From contig NZ_FNJI01000001.1 of assembly GCF_900104445.1 (NCBI RefSeq), forward strand, positions 124,001 through 188,000: DNA of 64,000 bases, written 5' to 3'. Position numbers and translations under genes: made by a program. Positions 55,264-64,000 of the stretch are shown here, one piece after another (position 1 is the stretch's first letter; every line of letters begins with the position of its first letter). This DNA is from Desulforhopalus singaporensis (lineage in GTDB: Bacteria; Desulfobacterota; Desulfobulbia; Desulfobulbales; Desulfocapsaceae). Below the pieces are notes generated by a model. It searched no databases and was not told where the DNA came from. It was given only the letters and a program-made list of their open reading frames with translations.

Positions 55264-55281
55264 CCCCGATGTACATCGGGG
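55264..55281. terminator. Palindromic hairpin between convergent tamB and asparaginase genes
   Basis: CCCCGATG and CATCGGGG pair over a TA centre, 2 nt past the tamB stop and 20 nt before the end of the minus-strand gene. No T run on either side, so intrinsic termination is uncertain; its position suits a bidirectional 3'-end structure. Confidence 0.35.
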
Positions 55282-55301
55282 CGATGATTCGGGGCGGCTG
55301 G

Positions 55302-55793
55302 TCAGGGTGATATCTGCTCGAACCTGTTCAAAGACAGGTTCTTGACCACCCTGTCTGCCGGGAACACCTTTGCGTTCATTACGATGTAGACGCCGAAAGG
55401 CAGGGCCTGTACCGCTCCGACAGCACATCCTATGTTGAAAACTGCATCACTGGTCTTGAATAACGCCGGTTCAAGCGCACCGGTAAAGACTATGGTTTTA
55501 TCTTTCAGGCTAAGCAGGCTGCGGGCGGTTTTCACCATGGTGTCGGTGCCGTGGGTGACAAGTATGCGGGGGCAGGGCTCTGTTGCGATATGGTCATGGA
55601 GAAGTTTCCTGTCCTCCCTGGTCATGTCGAGGCTGTCTTTACGCATCAGGGAGGTTACGGTAAAGGTGATCGACAGGTTCAGTTCACCAAGAACTTTTTC
55701 AACGTTGGGCGGACCCACCTCATAACGGCTCTTGGCGTCGAAATAGACTTTATCGATAGTACCTCCGGTTGCTACGATTGCTAGATCCTTCAT
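55302..55793 (-). CDS. Short asparaginase-like protein (N-terminal domain only)
   Basis: 163 residues. It has both catalytic threonine motifs of asparaginases, VATGGTIDK (residues 7-15) and VTHGTDTMV (about 79-87), but ends where the C-terminal half of a normal ~330-residue enzyme would begin. No following frame carries the missing half, so it looks like a genuine single-domain family rather than a frameshift. Whether it hydrolyses asparagine is unknown. It converges on tamB and is divergent from the NtrC-type regulator. Confidence 0.85.
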   Translation of the reverse strand: MKDLAIVATGGTIDKVYFDAKSRYEVGPPNVEKVLGELNLSITFTVTSLMRKDSLDMTREDRKLLHDHIATEPCPRILVTHGTDTMVKTARSLLSLKDKTIVFTGALEPALFKTSDAVFNIGCAVGAVQALPFGVYIVMNAKVFPADRVVKNLSLNRFEQISP

Positions 55794-56005
55794 GGCACCT
55801 TCCTGACGGGATAAAGAATTAACTTGTATTTTTTGTTAGAAATACACATCTGTTACCGGATTGTCTGCGGAAAAAGAAGCTGTGCGGTTTATCCGTGTAT
55901 CTTGTCCGGGGATCTGATAATTGTTGTTTTAAGTACATACAGAGGTGTTGCAGTACAGAAGTGTCGCACTACGCAACGGATCAAGTATACCAGCGGAATA
56001 ACAAT

Positions 56006-57361
56006 ATGGCAAAAAAGAAGGGAAAAACCATACTGGTGGTCGATGACGAACAGGTGCATCGCTATATGCTCTGCAAGATGATAACCCAGTGGGGGTGGCG
56101 CTGCGTCGAAGCCGATGACGGTACAACGGCAGTCAGGGCGGTTGAAGAAAACAGTTACGACGCGGTGCTGATGGATGTGCGGATGGCGAGAATGGACGGG
56201 CTTGAAGCGTTTACCAGGATCCAGAAGATTCAGCCGGATCTGCCGGTTATCATCATGACGGCATACTCGTCCGTCGACGATGCGGTGGAAGCTATCCAGC
56301 AGGGAGCCCACGACTATCTGACGAAACCGTTGGATTTCGACCGTCTCCGCCTGGCCCTTATGCGCGCGGTCGATCACCGGCAGGTGGAGAAGAGGAAAAG
56401 GAGTCCGTCCGGATCAGGCAAGGAGTTGACCACCTCGATAATAGGATCGTCGACGCCGATGAAAGAACTGCTCGAAATGGTCGAGTACGTGGCGCCCACC
56501 GAAGCAACGGTACTTATTTACGGAGAATCCGGTACGGGAAAGGAATTGGTGGCGGAAGCGCTGCACGTCAACAGTGACCGTGGCCTGCAACCGTTTGTCA
56601 AGGTCAACTGCGCTGCCCTGGCCGAGAGTTTGCTTGAATCGGAACTCTTTGGCCATGAAAAGGGTGCGTTTACCGGGGCAGACAGGAGAAGAGAAGGGAA
56701 ATTTGTACAGGCGGACGGCGGCACGCTGTTCCTCGATGAAATCGGTGAGACCTCCCAGGCGATGCAGGTCAAGCTGCTCCGCGTCCTGCAGGAACAGGAA
56801 CTGCAAAGGGTCGGCGGAGAGGAAACCGTTCATATCGATGTACGGGTTATTGCCGCGACCAACCGAAACCTTGAGGAGATGGTAGGTAACAACGAATTTC
56901 GTGAAGACCTCTTCTACCGGCTCAATGTGGTGATGCTAACGGTTCCGCCGCTTCGGGACAGAGGCGGGGATATAAGGCTTCTGGCGCAATATTTTGCTGA
57001 AAAATTTGCCGAAAAAAATCGTCGGAACTTTGACAAGATAACAGATGAGTGTCTCGACTGTCTGACCCGTTACAGTTGGCCGGGAAACGTTCGTGAACTG
57101 GAAAACGCCATTGAAAGAGGCATAATACTCATGCGGGGAACTGAGTTGACGGAAAAAACGTTGCCGCTGTCGATTCAGAACAACGGCTTCAACAGCGACC
57201 GCAGCCCTGCAGAGGAAGAGCCGCAATCACTGTTTGAAGCGGAAAAGCAGCTTATCCTGAAGACCCTTGAGGAAACCGCCGGCAACAAGAGTGAAGCGGC
57301 AAGACGGCTGGGTATTACCAGAAAAACCCTGCAGAACAAGTTGAACCGTTATCGCCGCTAG
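56006..57361 (+). CDS. NtrC-family sigma54-dependent response regulator
   Basis: 451 residues. The receiver domain (8-122) has the acidic pocket DDE (13-15), phospho-acceptor Asp57 (VLMDVRM) and Lys107 (LTKPLD). The AAA+ domain has Walker A GESGTGKE (173-180), the sigma54-contact loop GAFTGA (220-225), Walker B GGTLFLDEIGE and RYSWPGNVREL. A Fis-type helix-turn-helix ends the protein (NKSEAARRLGITRKTLQNKL). It is most similar in layout to ZraR/AtoC. No partner histidine kinase is adjacent, so signal and targets are unknown. The ATG at 56006 replaces a 37-codon extension. Confidence 0.96.
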   Translation: MAKKKGKTILVVDDEQVHRYMLCKMITQWGWRCVEADDGTTAVRAVEENSYDAVLMDVRMARMDGLEAFTRIQKIQPDLPVIIMTAYSSVDDAVEAIQQGAHDYLTKPLDFDRLRLALMRAVDHRQVEKRKRSPSGSGKELTTSIIGSSTPMKELLEMVEYVAPTEATVLIYGESGTGKELVAEALHVNSDRGLQPFVKVNCAALAESLLESELFGHEKGAFTGADRRREGKFVQADGGTLFLDEIGETSQAMQVKLLRVLQEQELQRVGGEETVHIDVRVIAATNRNLEEMVGNNEFREDLFYRLNVVMLTVPPLRDRGGDIRLLAQYFAEKFAEKNRRNFDKITDECLDCLTRYSWPGNVRELENAIERGIILMRGTELTEKTLPLSIQNNGFNSDRSPAEEEPQSLFEAEKQLILKTLEETAGNKSEAARRLGITRKTLQNKLNRYRR

Positions 57362-57669
57362 AGCAACCGGTTTGTGTTGTTTGTCAATTTTCTCTGTTCA
57401 GCCCTGACTTCGCTGCCATCTTTGGAACCAGTCCTTTTTTGTAGCCATGCCTTTTTTACAAAGCCGGTCATGGTTTTTTGTCAAATGGTCAGGCTGGATT
57501 TATCGGAACTTTTCCTTGTCGTCAATATTGTCCCGGCATTACTTGACAATAAAAAATCCGCTACTTATTGTTGGCACAAGTTTGAACCAAGGCGTTGGAC
57601 CAGGCCCGAGACGCAGGGTCTTGTTCATATTGAACTGGCATCGATTTTTGCAAGAAACAGGAGGAGTAG
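57362..57669 (+). promoter_or_regulatory. grpE upstream region with putative sigma70 promoter
   Basis: A 308-nt non-coding stretch. At 57543-57548 is TTGACA, then 17 nt, then TATTGT (57566-57571): a fair sigma70 promoter 99 nt before the grpE start. No CIRCE element (TTAGCACTC-N9-GAGTGCTAA) and no clear sigma32-type CTTGAAA/CCCCAT pair is seen. Nothing else was recognised. Confidence 0.5.
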
Positions 57670-58323
57670 GTGAGTGAGGTCAAGGTAAACGAAGAGGCGC
57701 AGGAAAAAACCGCAGCGGAGCTGGAAGCGGAGGAGGCGGCAATGGCTGCCGAGCAGAGATCAGCCGGTGAGGACGTGCAGGAAGAGCAACCCGGTGGTTC
57801 TGAGGCTGAAACCGAGGAAGGCGGGGAAAATCAGGTTGTCGACGCCGAGGCTGAGCTGGCCAGGGTCAATGAGGAAATCGCCGAGTTGCGCGACAGGATG
57901 TTGCGTGGTGCCGCGGAAAATGAAAATTTTAAGAAACGTATCGAGCGGGAGCGCCAGGCAAGCCTGAAATATGCCGGTGAGACAATCTTCAGGGAGATCC
58001 TGCCGGTGGTCGATAATCTCGAGCGTGCGGTAGGGCAAGGCATTACCGAAGGGGTGGATGCCGAAAAAAATCTCAAGGCGCTGCTTGAGGGCGTCGAACT
58101 CACGCTTAAAAGTTTGGTCGGCATCCTGGAAAAATTCGAGGTCAAACCGATAGAAAGTGTCGGTCAGCCTTTTGATCCCCAACACCAGGAAGCCTTGACA
58201 ATGGAAGCGACGGATAAAGTTCCCGCCAACCATGTCGTTACTGAGTTTGAAAAAGGATATTATTATAAGGATAGATTGCTGCGTGCTGCAAAGGTCATTG
58301 TCTCTTCAGGGGAAAGTAAATAA
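57670..58323 (+). CDS. grpE: Nucleotide-exchange factor GrpE
   Basis: 217 residues. An acidic, low-complexity N-terminus (about 1-55, Glu/Ala/Gly-rich) leads to the long dimerising helix 'LARVNEEIAELRDRMLRGAA'. The GrpE core follows: 'AENENFKKRIERER', 'ILPVVDNLERAV' and 'PFDPQHQEALTM'. It releases ADP from DnaK. The start is a GTG at 57670 with AGGAGGAG immediately upstream. dnaK follows after 169 nt; hrcA and dnaJ are absent from the window. Confidence 0.95.
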   Translation: MSEVKVNEEAQEKTAAELEAEEAAMAAEQRSAGEDVQEEQPGGSEAETEEGGENQVVDAEAELARVNEEIAELRDRMLRGAAENENFKKRIERERQASLKYAGETIFREILPVVDNLERAVGQGITEGVDAEKNLKALLEGVELTLKSLVGILEKFEVKPIESVGQPFDPQHQEALTMEATDKVPANHVVTEFEKGYYYKDRLLRAAKVIVSSGESK

Positions 58324-58492
58324 CTACGCAGGGGAAAGGCCGATTCTTCTAAAAAGCCTCTGATTCCTTGACAAATAGTGGAAGATGACAACTGTAGAGT
58401 GGGTTGCAACAAACACAGCAATAATTACATTATGAAGAACGCCGGACGGAGAGATGATCCGCTGCTGAGATTGATCTAAGGAGAAAAAAAAG

Positions 58493-60400
58493 ATGGGTAA
58501 AATTATCGGAATAGATCTGGGTACCACCAACTCTTGTGTGGCAATTATGGAAGGGGGAGAACCCAAGGTAATTGCCAACGTTGAAGGAAATAGGACAACA
58601 CCGTCAATTGTCGCCTTTAACGATAATGGAGATCGGTTGGTGGGACAAGTTGCCAAACGTCAGGCTGTTACCAACCCGACGCGCACACTTTACGCAATCA
58701 AACGCCTCATCGGCAGGAAATTCGTTGACGCGGAAGTGCGACGATCGATTGAAATCAGTCCATTTAAAATCGTCGAGGGAACCCATGGCAGCGTCTCGGT
58801 AGATGTTGACGGAAAAGTGTACCGGCCCGCGGAAATATCGGCGATGATTCTCGCCAAAATGAAGCAGACTGCTGAGGAGTATCTGGGAGAGGAGGTTACC
58901 GACGCGGTTGTTACCGTGCCGGCATATTTTAACGACTCCCAGCGCCAGGCAACCAAGGATGCAGGGAAGATAGCCGGGCTCAATGTCCAGCGGATCATCA
59001 ACGAACCGACCGCAGCCTCCCTGGCCTATGGGCTTGACAAGAAAGGGGAAGAAAAAATAGCGGTATTCGACCTTGGCGGCGGCACCTTTGATGTATCGAT
59101 TCTTGAGATCGGCGACGGTGTATTCGAGGTTAAATCCACCAACGGTGATACGTTCCTCGGTGGAGAGGATTTCGATATGCGGATTGTCAACTGGCTCGCC
59201 GATGAGTTCAAGCGTGAGCAGGGAATCGATCTCAGAAGCGACAAGATGGCCCTGCAGCGCCTCAAGGAAGAGGCGGAAAAAGCGAAGATGGAGCTCTCCA
59301 CCACCAAGGAGACCGATATCAACCTGCCATTTATCACTGCCGACGCCTCCGGGCCCAAGCACCTCAATATCAAACTGAGCCGGGCAAAGCTTGAAACCCT
59401 GGTCGAGGATCTCATTGATCGTACGGTCAACCCCTGTATGACCGCATTAAAAGACGCAGGACTGTCACCCTCGGATATCAACGAGGTAATCCTCGTGGGC
59501 GGGATGACCCGTATGCCCAAGGTGCAGGCCAAGGTGGCTGAGATTTTCGGCAAGGATCCCCATAAAGGCGTGAATCCCGATGAAGTCGTGGCCATCGGTG
59601 CGGCGATTCAGGGCGGTGTACTCCAGGGTGATGTCAAGGATGTACTTCTTCTCGATGTTACCCCCCTGTCGCTGGGTATTGAAACTCTGGGCGGGGTAAC
59701 CACCAAACTGATCGAGAAGAACACCACCGTTCCGACCAAGAAAAGCCAGATCTTTTCAACTGCGGCCGACAACCAGCCGGCAGTGTCGATTCACGTGCTG
59801 CAGGGTGAGCGGGAAATGGCCCAGGACAACAAGGCCATCGGCCGTTTTGAGTTGACCGATATTCCACCGGCACCCAGAGGGGTTCCCCAGATCGAGGTTA
59901 CCTTTGACCTCGACGCCAACGGGATACTCTCGGTATCGGCCAAGGATCTTGGTACCGGCAAGGAACAGTCGATTCGTATAACCGCATCTTCCGGGCTGAC
60001 CCAGGAGGAAATCGACCGCATGACCAAGGATGCTGAACTGCATGCGGAAGAGGACAAGAAGCGCAAGGAGCTGATTGAAACCAGGAACTCAGCCGATGCC
60101 CTGGTGCACGCCACCGAGAAAAGCCTGAAGGATCTCGGAGACAAGGTCGACGCCGAGACCAAGGCCAACGTTGAGCGTGAAATGGAAAATGTTAAAAAGG
60201 TCAAGGATGGCGACGACACCGAAGCGATCAAAGCCGCAATCGAGAGTTTGACCCAGGTCTCCCACAAGCTGGCAGAGATGATGTATCAGCAGGCTTCCAA
60301 GGAGAACCCGGACAGCGGCCCAGCAGGAGCTGGCGGGGGCAAGACCAAGAAAGACGATGACGACGACGTCGTTGACGCTGACTTTGAAGAAGTAAAATAA
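58493..60400 (+). CDS. dnaK: Chaperone DnaK (Hsp70)
   Basis: 635 residues, normal for bacterial DnaK. The ATPase domain (1-385) shows [25 protein letters not shown], the phosphate-2 loop [12 protein letters not shown] and VGGMTRMP. The linker [15 protein letters not shown] leads to the substrate domain, and the helical lid ends in an acidic [14 protein letters not shown] tail that binds co-chaperones. AAGGAG precedes the ATG. A strong terminator lies 57 nt past the stop. Confidence 0.99.
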   Translation: MGKIIGIDLGTTNSCVAIMEGGEPKVIANVEGNRTTPSIVAFNDNGDRLVGQVAKRQAVTNPTRTLYAIKRLIGRKFVDAEVRRSIEISPFKIVEGTHGSVSVDVDGKVYRPAEISAMILAKMKQTAEEYLGEEVTDAVVTVPAYFNDSQRQATKDAGKIAGLNVQRIINEPTAASLAYGLDKKGEEKIAVFDLGGGTFDVSILEIGDGVFEVKSTNGDTFLGGEDFDMRIVNWLADEFKREQGIDLRSDKMALQRLKEEAEKAKMELSTTKETDINLPFITADASGPKHLNIKLSRAKLETLVEDLIDRTVNPCMTALKDAGLSPSDINEVILVGGMTRMPKVQAKVAEIFGKDPHKGVNPDEVVAIGAAIQGGVLQGDVKDVLLLDVTPLSLGIETLGGVTTKLIEKNTTVPTKKSQIFSTAADNQPAVSIHVLQGEREMAQDNKAIGRFELTDIPPAPRGVPQIEVTFDLDANGILSVSAKDLGTGKEQSIRITASSGLTQEEIDRMTKDAELHAEEDKKRKELIETRNSADALVHATEKSLKDLGDKVDAETKANVEREMENVKKVKDGDDTEAIKAAIESLTQVSHKLAEMMYQQASKENPDSGPAGAGGGKTKKDDDDDVVDADFEEVK

Positions 60401-60456
60401 CGGCTCTTCGTACAAGCGGCCGGCAATTGCCGGTGTAGCCGCCTGCAGCCGAAAAA

Positions 60457-60497
60457 ATGGGAGCGGGGAAAAATATTTCCCTACTCCCATTTTTTTA
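60457..60497 (+). terminator. Intrinsic terminator after dnaK
   Basis: ATGGGAG (60457-60463) pairs with CTCCCAT (60484-60490), with a further GGGAAA/TTTCCC pairing in the inner part, followed by a T run (60490-60497). It separates grpE-dnaK from trpS. Confidence 0.88.
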
Positions 60498-60572
60498 TAT
60501 TTTGCGGTATGGTAGCGCCTTGTTGTGCGATATAGCGTTGTTATCTGTTCATCATTTACTTACCAGACAGTC

Positions 60573-61538
60573 ATGAAAATATTATCAGGCATTCAACCTT
60601 CCGGTCAGCTTCATATAGGAAATTACTTCGGCATGATGCAGACCATGATCTCCAATATGGAGAGTTCCGAACTCTATGTGTTTATCGTCGATCTGCACGC
60701 CTTGACATCGGTGCATGACAGGGAAAAACTGGCCACGGGCACCCTTGAGGCGGCGGCGGATTTCCTCGCGCTGGGGCTTGATCCGGATAAATGTATCTTC
60801 TGGGTACAGTCGGATGTGCCGGAAGTGTGTGAGCTGATGTGGGCGTTGTCGACGATTTCGCCGATGGGACTGCTGGAGAGGTGCCATTCCTATAAAGATA
60901 AAGTCGCCAAGGGGATCGCCCCCAGTCACGGGCTGTTCTCATATCCGGTGCTCATGGCGGCTGATATTCTCTTGTATCAGGCGGACCGGGTTCCGGTGGG
61001 CAAGGATCAGAAGCAGCACCTGGAGGTGGCGCGCGATCTGGCGATAAAATTCAACAACCAGTATGGAGAGACCTTTGTCGTGCCGGAACCGGCTATCAGT
61101 GAGACTACCGCTATAGTTCCCGGTATCGATGGGCAGAAGATGTCCAAATCCTACGGAAACACCATTCCCATTTTCCTCGAAGGCAAACAGCTCAAGAAAC
61201 GGGTCATGGCCATTGAGACCGACGCCACCCCGGTGGAAATGCCCAAGGATCCGGATAACTGTAATCTCTATAAGCTGATGCAGCTTTTTGCCGATAAAGA
61301 GCGGATGGAACAGATTCATTCCCTCTATGTGAACGGCGGCGCCGCTTACGGATACCTGAAGCTTGAACTGCTTGACCTGCTCAATGAAAAATTCGGCAAG
61401 GCCAGAGAGAAAAAGAAAGAATATCTGTCGGATCCGCAAATGCTCCGTGCCATTCTCGCCAAAGGGGCCGATAAGGCAAGGGAGAAAGCGACCGTAACCC
61501 TTGATCTTGTTCGCGACAGGATCGGGCTCAGCTATTGA
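60573..61538 (+). CDS. trpS: Tryptophanyl-tRNA synthetase TrpS
   Basis: Charges tRNA(Trp). 321 residues, class I synthetase. The HIGH motif is QLHIGNYFG (about 12-20), and the KMSKS motif is intact in GQKMSKSYGN. 'SGIQPSGQLHIGNY' at the N-terminus and 'DQKQHLEVARDLA' are TrpS features. The ATG at 60573 is the natural start; a frame extending to 60525 crosses the promoter. An HD gene follows after 10 nt. Confidence 0.97.
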   Translation: MKILSGIQPSGQLHIGNYFGMMQTMISNMESSELYVFIVDLHALTSVHDREKLATGTLEAAADFLALGLDPDKCIFWVQSDVPEVCELMWALSTISPMGLLERCHSYKDKVAKGIAPSHGLFSYPVLMAADILLYQADRVPVGKDQKQHLEVARDLAIKFNNQYGETFVVPEPAISETTAIVPGIDGQKMSKSYGNTIPIFLEGKQLKKRVMAIETDATPVEMPKDPDNCNLYKLMQLFADKERMEQIHSLYVNGGAAYGYLKLELLDLLNEKFGKAREKKKEYLSDPQMLRAILAKGADKAREKATVTLDLVRDRIGLSY

Positions 61539-61548
61539 AGGAGGGAAA

Positions 61549-62115
61549 ATGCCCTACGGAATAGATCGCCAGGAGGGGCTTGAACTGCTCAAGGCTCACG
61601 TTGCCAGCCGCAATCTCGTCAACCATTGCCTTGCGGCGGAAGCGGTGCTCCGGGCTACAGCCCAAAAGCTGGGCGAGGATGTGGAAAAATGGGGATTGGC
61701 GGGACTTCTGCACGACCTCGACGTCGAAACCCAGACGGATCTTGACACCCACACCAGGGAAACGGTAGAGATCCTGGAAAAGATTGGGGTGAACAGCGAA
61801 ATAGTCGAGGCTGTACGGCTCCATAACACCCAGGCGTGGCCCGGCGAAAAGCGGACCAGCCCTTTCCATCACGCGGTGGCCGCGGGCGAGACAATCACCG
61901 GGCTGATTATTGCCGCCGCCCTGGTTAATCCTGCCAGAAAACTGAGTGCGGTGAAGCCCAAGTCGGTAAAAAAAAGATATAAGGAAAAGGCGTTTGCAAG
62001 GGGGGCGGACCGCGAAATAATAGCGGAGTGCGAGCTGGCGGGTATCCCCCTGGCGGAGTTTTGTGAATTGAGCCTGGCGGCGATGCAGGATATAGCCGGG
62101 GAAATAGGGCTCTGA
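61549..62115 (+). CDS. HD-domain protein (HDIG type)
   Basis: 188 residues. The HD motif is 'WGLAGLLHDLDVE', with an earlier metal-ligand His in LVNHCLAAEA and later His in RLHNTQAWPG and FHHAVAAGE. This small-HD family is often annotated as a hydrolase of unknown substrate. GAAGGAGGG lies 5 nt before the ATG, and the gap after trpS is 10 nt, so it is co-transcribed with trpS. A 16-bp terminator follows. Confidence 0.86.
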   Translation: MPYGIDRQEGLELLKAHVASRNLVNHCLAAEAVLRATAQKLGEDVEKWGLAGLLHDLDVETQTDLDTHTRETVEILEKIGVNSEIVEAVRLHNTQAWPGEKRTSPFHHAVAAGETITGLIIAAALVNPARKLSAVKPKSVKKRYKEKAFARGADREIIAECELAGIPLAEFCELSLAAMQDIAGEIGL

Positions 62116-62171
62116 GCAACCATAAGAGGGCAACCCGCCCTCTGTCATTGCTTGTTGGCTGCAGCTGACGC

Positions 62172-62208
62172 AACAAAGGGACGGCCGTTTTTCGGCCGTC
62201 CCTTTGTT
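62172..62208. terminator. Strong bidirectional intrinsic terminator
   Basis: AACAAAGGGACGGCCG (62172-62187) and its exact complement CGGCCGTCCCTTTGTT (62193-62208) enclose TTTTT. The A/T-rich ends give a T-run on both strands. It lies between the convergent HD and peptidyl-prolyl isomerase genes and can end transcripts from both sides. Confidence 0.92.
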
Positions 62209-62232
62209 GTTTCGTTTACCCTGTTTGAGCTG

Positions 62233-63264
62233 TTACTTGAAATCAACCAGCTCGACATCGAAAACCATGTAGGCGTTCGGCGGTATCGGGCCCCGGCCGG
62301 AAACCCCGTATCCGAGATCCGGCGGGATGATTACCACTCGTTTTTCACCTTTTTTCATCGACAGCAGCGCTTCTTCCCATCCCTTGATGACCTGTCCCTG
62401 GCCTACGGGAAACTGGATCGGTTGCTTGCGGTCGTAGGAACTGTCGAATTTTTGCCCGTTGAGCAGTTTGCCGGTATAGTGAACTGTCACCTGGGCTCCT
62501 TTGGCCGGGGTGTCGCCACTGCCTTCCTCTACCACAACGTATTTCAGCCCAGAGGGGGTGGTGACGGCATCGGGCCACTGGCTCTTGATTGTTTCCTGCT
62601 CTGCTTCCATAGCTGCAAGAGCTTTCGCCTTCTGGTTCTTTTCGTAGTCTGCCAGCAGTCGGTCAAAGGCTTCCTGGTCGCTTTCAAAGGCTTCGGCTTC
62701 CTCGCCGACCCGGATAATTTCCACCGAGTTTATGAGGTCGTCTCCCTTGATGGCGTTGACCACATCCTGGCCCTTTACAACGTGGCCGAAAACCGTGTGT
62801 TTGCCGTCAAGCCACGGTGTCGGTACGTGGGTGATAAAAAACTGGCTGCCATTGGTCCCCGGCCCGGCGTTGGCCATCGACAGGATACCAGCTCCTGAGT
62901 GGGTCAGGCTCGGATCAATCTCGTCGGGGAAGGTGTAACCAGGCCCTCCGGTTCCGGTTCCAAGGGGACATCCGCCCTGGATCATGAAGTCCGGAATCAC
63001 CCTGTGAAATTTCAGGCCGTCGTAAAATCTGTCGCCGTTTGCTTTGGCGCCACCGCCAAGGTCTTTGGTGCCTTCTGCCAGGCCGACAAAATTGGTTACT
63101 GTAAGAGGCGTTTTCTCAAACTCGAGCATACAGAGAATTTCGCCCTTTTCGGTATCGAATTTTGCGTAAAGACCATCCTTAAGATTAGATTGTGCCATTC
63201 CTGATTCTCCAGATAATAATATAATGAATAGTGTTAACACGGTCAAAGCCAGAACTTTATACAT
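62233..63264 (-). CDS. Exported cyclophilin-FKBP fusion peptidyl-prolyl isomerase
   Basis: 343 residues. A signal peptide ([20 protein letters not shown], cleaved near MAQS) directs it out of the cytoplasm. Cyclophilin domain about 30-195: [13 protein letters not shown] (catalytic Arg), [16 protein letters not shown] and [12 protein letters not shown] charged helical linker (about 200-235, [20 protein letters not shown]) joins it to an FKBP domain (about 246-343) with [27 protein letters not shown] and LGYG. Both active sites look intact. It probably folds envelope proteins. Such dual-family immunophilins are known but uncommon. Confidence 0.93.
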   Translation of the reverse strand: MYKVLALTVLTLFIILLSGESGMAQSNLKDGLYAKFDTEKGEILCMLEFEKTPLTVTNFVGLAEGTKDLGGGAKANGDRFYDGLKFHRVIPDFMIQGGCPLGTGTGGPGYTFPDEIDPSLTHSGAGILSMANAGPGTNGSQFFITHVPTPWLDGKHTVFGHVVKGQDVVNAIKGDDLINSVEIIRVGEEAEAFESDQEAFDRLLADYEKNQKAKALAAMEAEQETIKSQWPDAVTTPSGLKYVVVEEGSGDTPAKGAQVTVHYTGKLLNGQKFDSSYDRKQPIQFPVGQGQVIKGWEEALLSMKKGEKRVVIIPPDLGYGVSGRGPIPPNAYMVFDVELVDFK

Positions 63265-63394
63265 AGATTCTCCTTTTGCAATGGTTGTACTTCAAAAAGT
63301 AAGATAATATTACCGTTTTTTGTGTGAATTAACCGGTCTGGCGGCGTGCGCCCCAAACCTGGCCCAGGACCGCCTGGGTCGTATCACACCCGTT

Positions 63395-64000
63395 TTACGG
63401 GTGTCCTGCCGGTCTGGCCGGCAGCTCAGGGCGAAGCTCTACGTTGAACTTGATCTCACGGGATGACCGCAATACCGTTATCGCGACGGTTTCCCCTCCG
63501 TCCTTGTCAAGCATCGCGGCTTTCACGTCGATCATGTCGTGTATCTGCCTGCCGTCAAGCTCTATGAGAATATCGTTTTTTTTCAACCCCGCATGCTCGG
63601 CTCCACTACCTCCAAGGACACTGTCCACTTTCAGCACCATCTGGTCGTTCTCCTCGCTGACCAGGACAACACCTATTTTCGGCAACTGCGGCAGCTGCGC
63701 TGCCTCGGAAATGAAAAAATAGTCCGCAAGCCCGGGGGCAAAAGCGCCAAAACTGTCGCCAGAGATGTTTACCACCGAAGCCTGCTGCACGCTCAGCCTT
63801 CTGGCAACTCTTGGCGGAATACCCGAATCCTTTCTGGTGTGCTGGGCTCCGGCAAGGACAATTATCCTGGTTGTCGGATTTTGTTTGAGATAGTTGCTGA
63901 TATTACTGGCCATGGTTTCGTCCCACAACCCCTGGGCCTGGATGAAGCCGCTGAAAAAGCCTGAACCGTGTCCTCCGCTTTGGTGGATGTTGTGTATGGC
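63395..64000 (-). CDS. ChaN-family (DUF399) protein with C-terminal PDZ domain (partial)
   Basis: The frame is open to the window edge, so the N-terminus is missing. 201 residues are seen. The first 90 hold the end of a ChaN domain: 'GFFSGFIQAQGLWDETMA', then 'IIVLAGAQHTRKDSGIPPRV'. The (Q/A)xLWDExMA and AGxxH residues are the family's hallmark. From about residue 110 a PDZ domain follows (KVDSVLGGSGAEHAGLKKND, then ILIELDGRQI). ChaN proteins are iron/heme-related lipoproteins in some bacteria, so heme binding is a possibility only. A TTG within the frame is not the true start. Confidence 0.86.
   Translation of the reverse strand, partial: AIHNIHQSGGHGSGFFSGFIQAQGLWDETMASNISNYLKQNPTTRIIVLAGAQHTRKDSGIPPRVARRLSVQQASVVNISGDSFGAFAPGLADYFFISEAAQLPQLPKIGVVLVSEENDQMVLKVDSVLGGSGAEHAGLKKNDILIELDGRQIHDMIDVKAAMLDKDGGETVAITVLRSSREIKFNVELRPELPARPAGHP

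Noticed and set aside
55302-55793. Short asparaginase as a frameshifted full-length gene
   Set aside because: No frame in the 3' flank carries asparaginase C-terminal sequence; tamB coding begins almost at once.
58368-58400. TTGACA upstream of dnaK as a second promoter
   Set aside because: The only TATAAT-like hexamer (TAGAGT) is 21 nt away, too far for sigma70; support is too weak to list.

Overview
This 64 kb window is ordinary-looking chromosome from a Gram-negative anaerobe. The best guess is Desulfobacterota (a sulfate- or sulfur-metabolising deltaproteobacterium, perhaps Desulfobulbales). Outer-membrane genes are present (lpxA, mlaA, tamA/tamB, lolC/lolD). There is a class III polyhydroxyalkanoate (PHA) synthase (phaC/phaE) with phaR, an AhbD/NirJ-like radical SAM protein, a lysS-lolC-lolD block and a probable selenoprotein. 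Genus-level identity cannot be read from the sequence. Coding density is high. I see no rRNA, tRNA, CRISPR array, phage, integrase or insertion sequence.

Layout. 1-6 kb: a PHA granule locus with phaC, phaE and a double-GAF protein on the minus strand, phaR, two tandem phasin-like genes (the second with a long Lys/Ala-rich tail) and a short-chain dehydrogenase. 6-13 kb: an AarF/ABC1 kinase-like protein, a methyltransferase whose frame continues through an in-frame UGA (probable selenocysteine), a Bcr/CflA-type exporter and a CopA-type copper ATPase. 13-14.6 kb: small proteins, namely a ThiS/MoaD-like carrier, a 57-residue protein, a Cys-rich-tailed protein and a DUF3786 protein. 14.6-18.8 kb: an aapJQMP general amino-acid ABC importer. 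19-22 kb: radical SAM/SPASM, hemE and an HD protein. 22-27.4 kb: hisD, rsmG, leuB, an atypical PRPP synthetase and lpxA. 27.4-37 kb: an amidohydrolase, mlaA, ybaK, the divergent argP/argO pair, lolD, lolC, lysS, and NUDIX, HAD and YigZ proteins. 37-41 kb: divergent hutH and hutU. 41-48 kb: a minus-strand thiamine block headed by a TPP riboswitch with thiBPQ, then a LysE-type protein, a 57-residue protein, an SBF-type transporter and thiamine pyrophosphokinase. 48-55 kb: an RlmD/RlmCD-type methyltransferase and the tamA-tamB pair. 55-64 kb: a short asparaginase-like protein, an NtrC-type regulator, grpE, dnaK, trpS, an HD protein, a cyclophilin-FKBP fusion and the C-terminal part of a ChaN-PDZ protein cut by the window edge.

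How the genes work together. The first 6 kb can polymerise, coat and regulate PHA granules. Palindromes at both the phaR and phasin promoters suggest PhaR feedback control. The thiamine block imports thiamine (ThiBPQ) under TPP control and activates it with a pyrophosphokinase at its far end. TamA/TamB, MlaA, LolC/LolD and LpxA serve outer-membrane biogenesis. Aap, ArgP/ArgO, HutH/HutU, HisD and LeuB handle amino-acid uptake, export, breakdown and synthesis.

The most notable observation is the methyltransferase at 7831-8649. It is an ArsM-like protein in which a UGA at 7975-7977 occupies the position of the catalytic/arsenic-binding cysteine. A well-formed bacterial SECIS-like hairpin follows the UGA, and about 47 conserved-looking residues come after it. 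It would be missed or truncated by standard gene calling.
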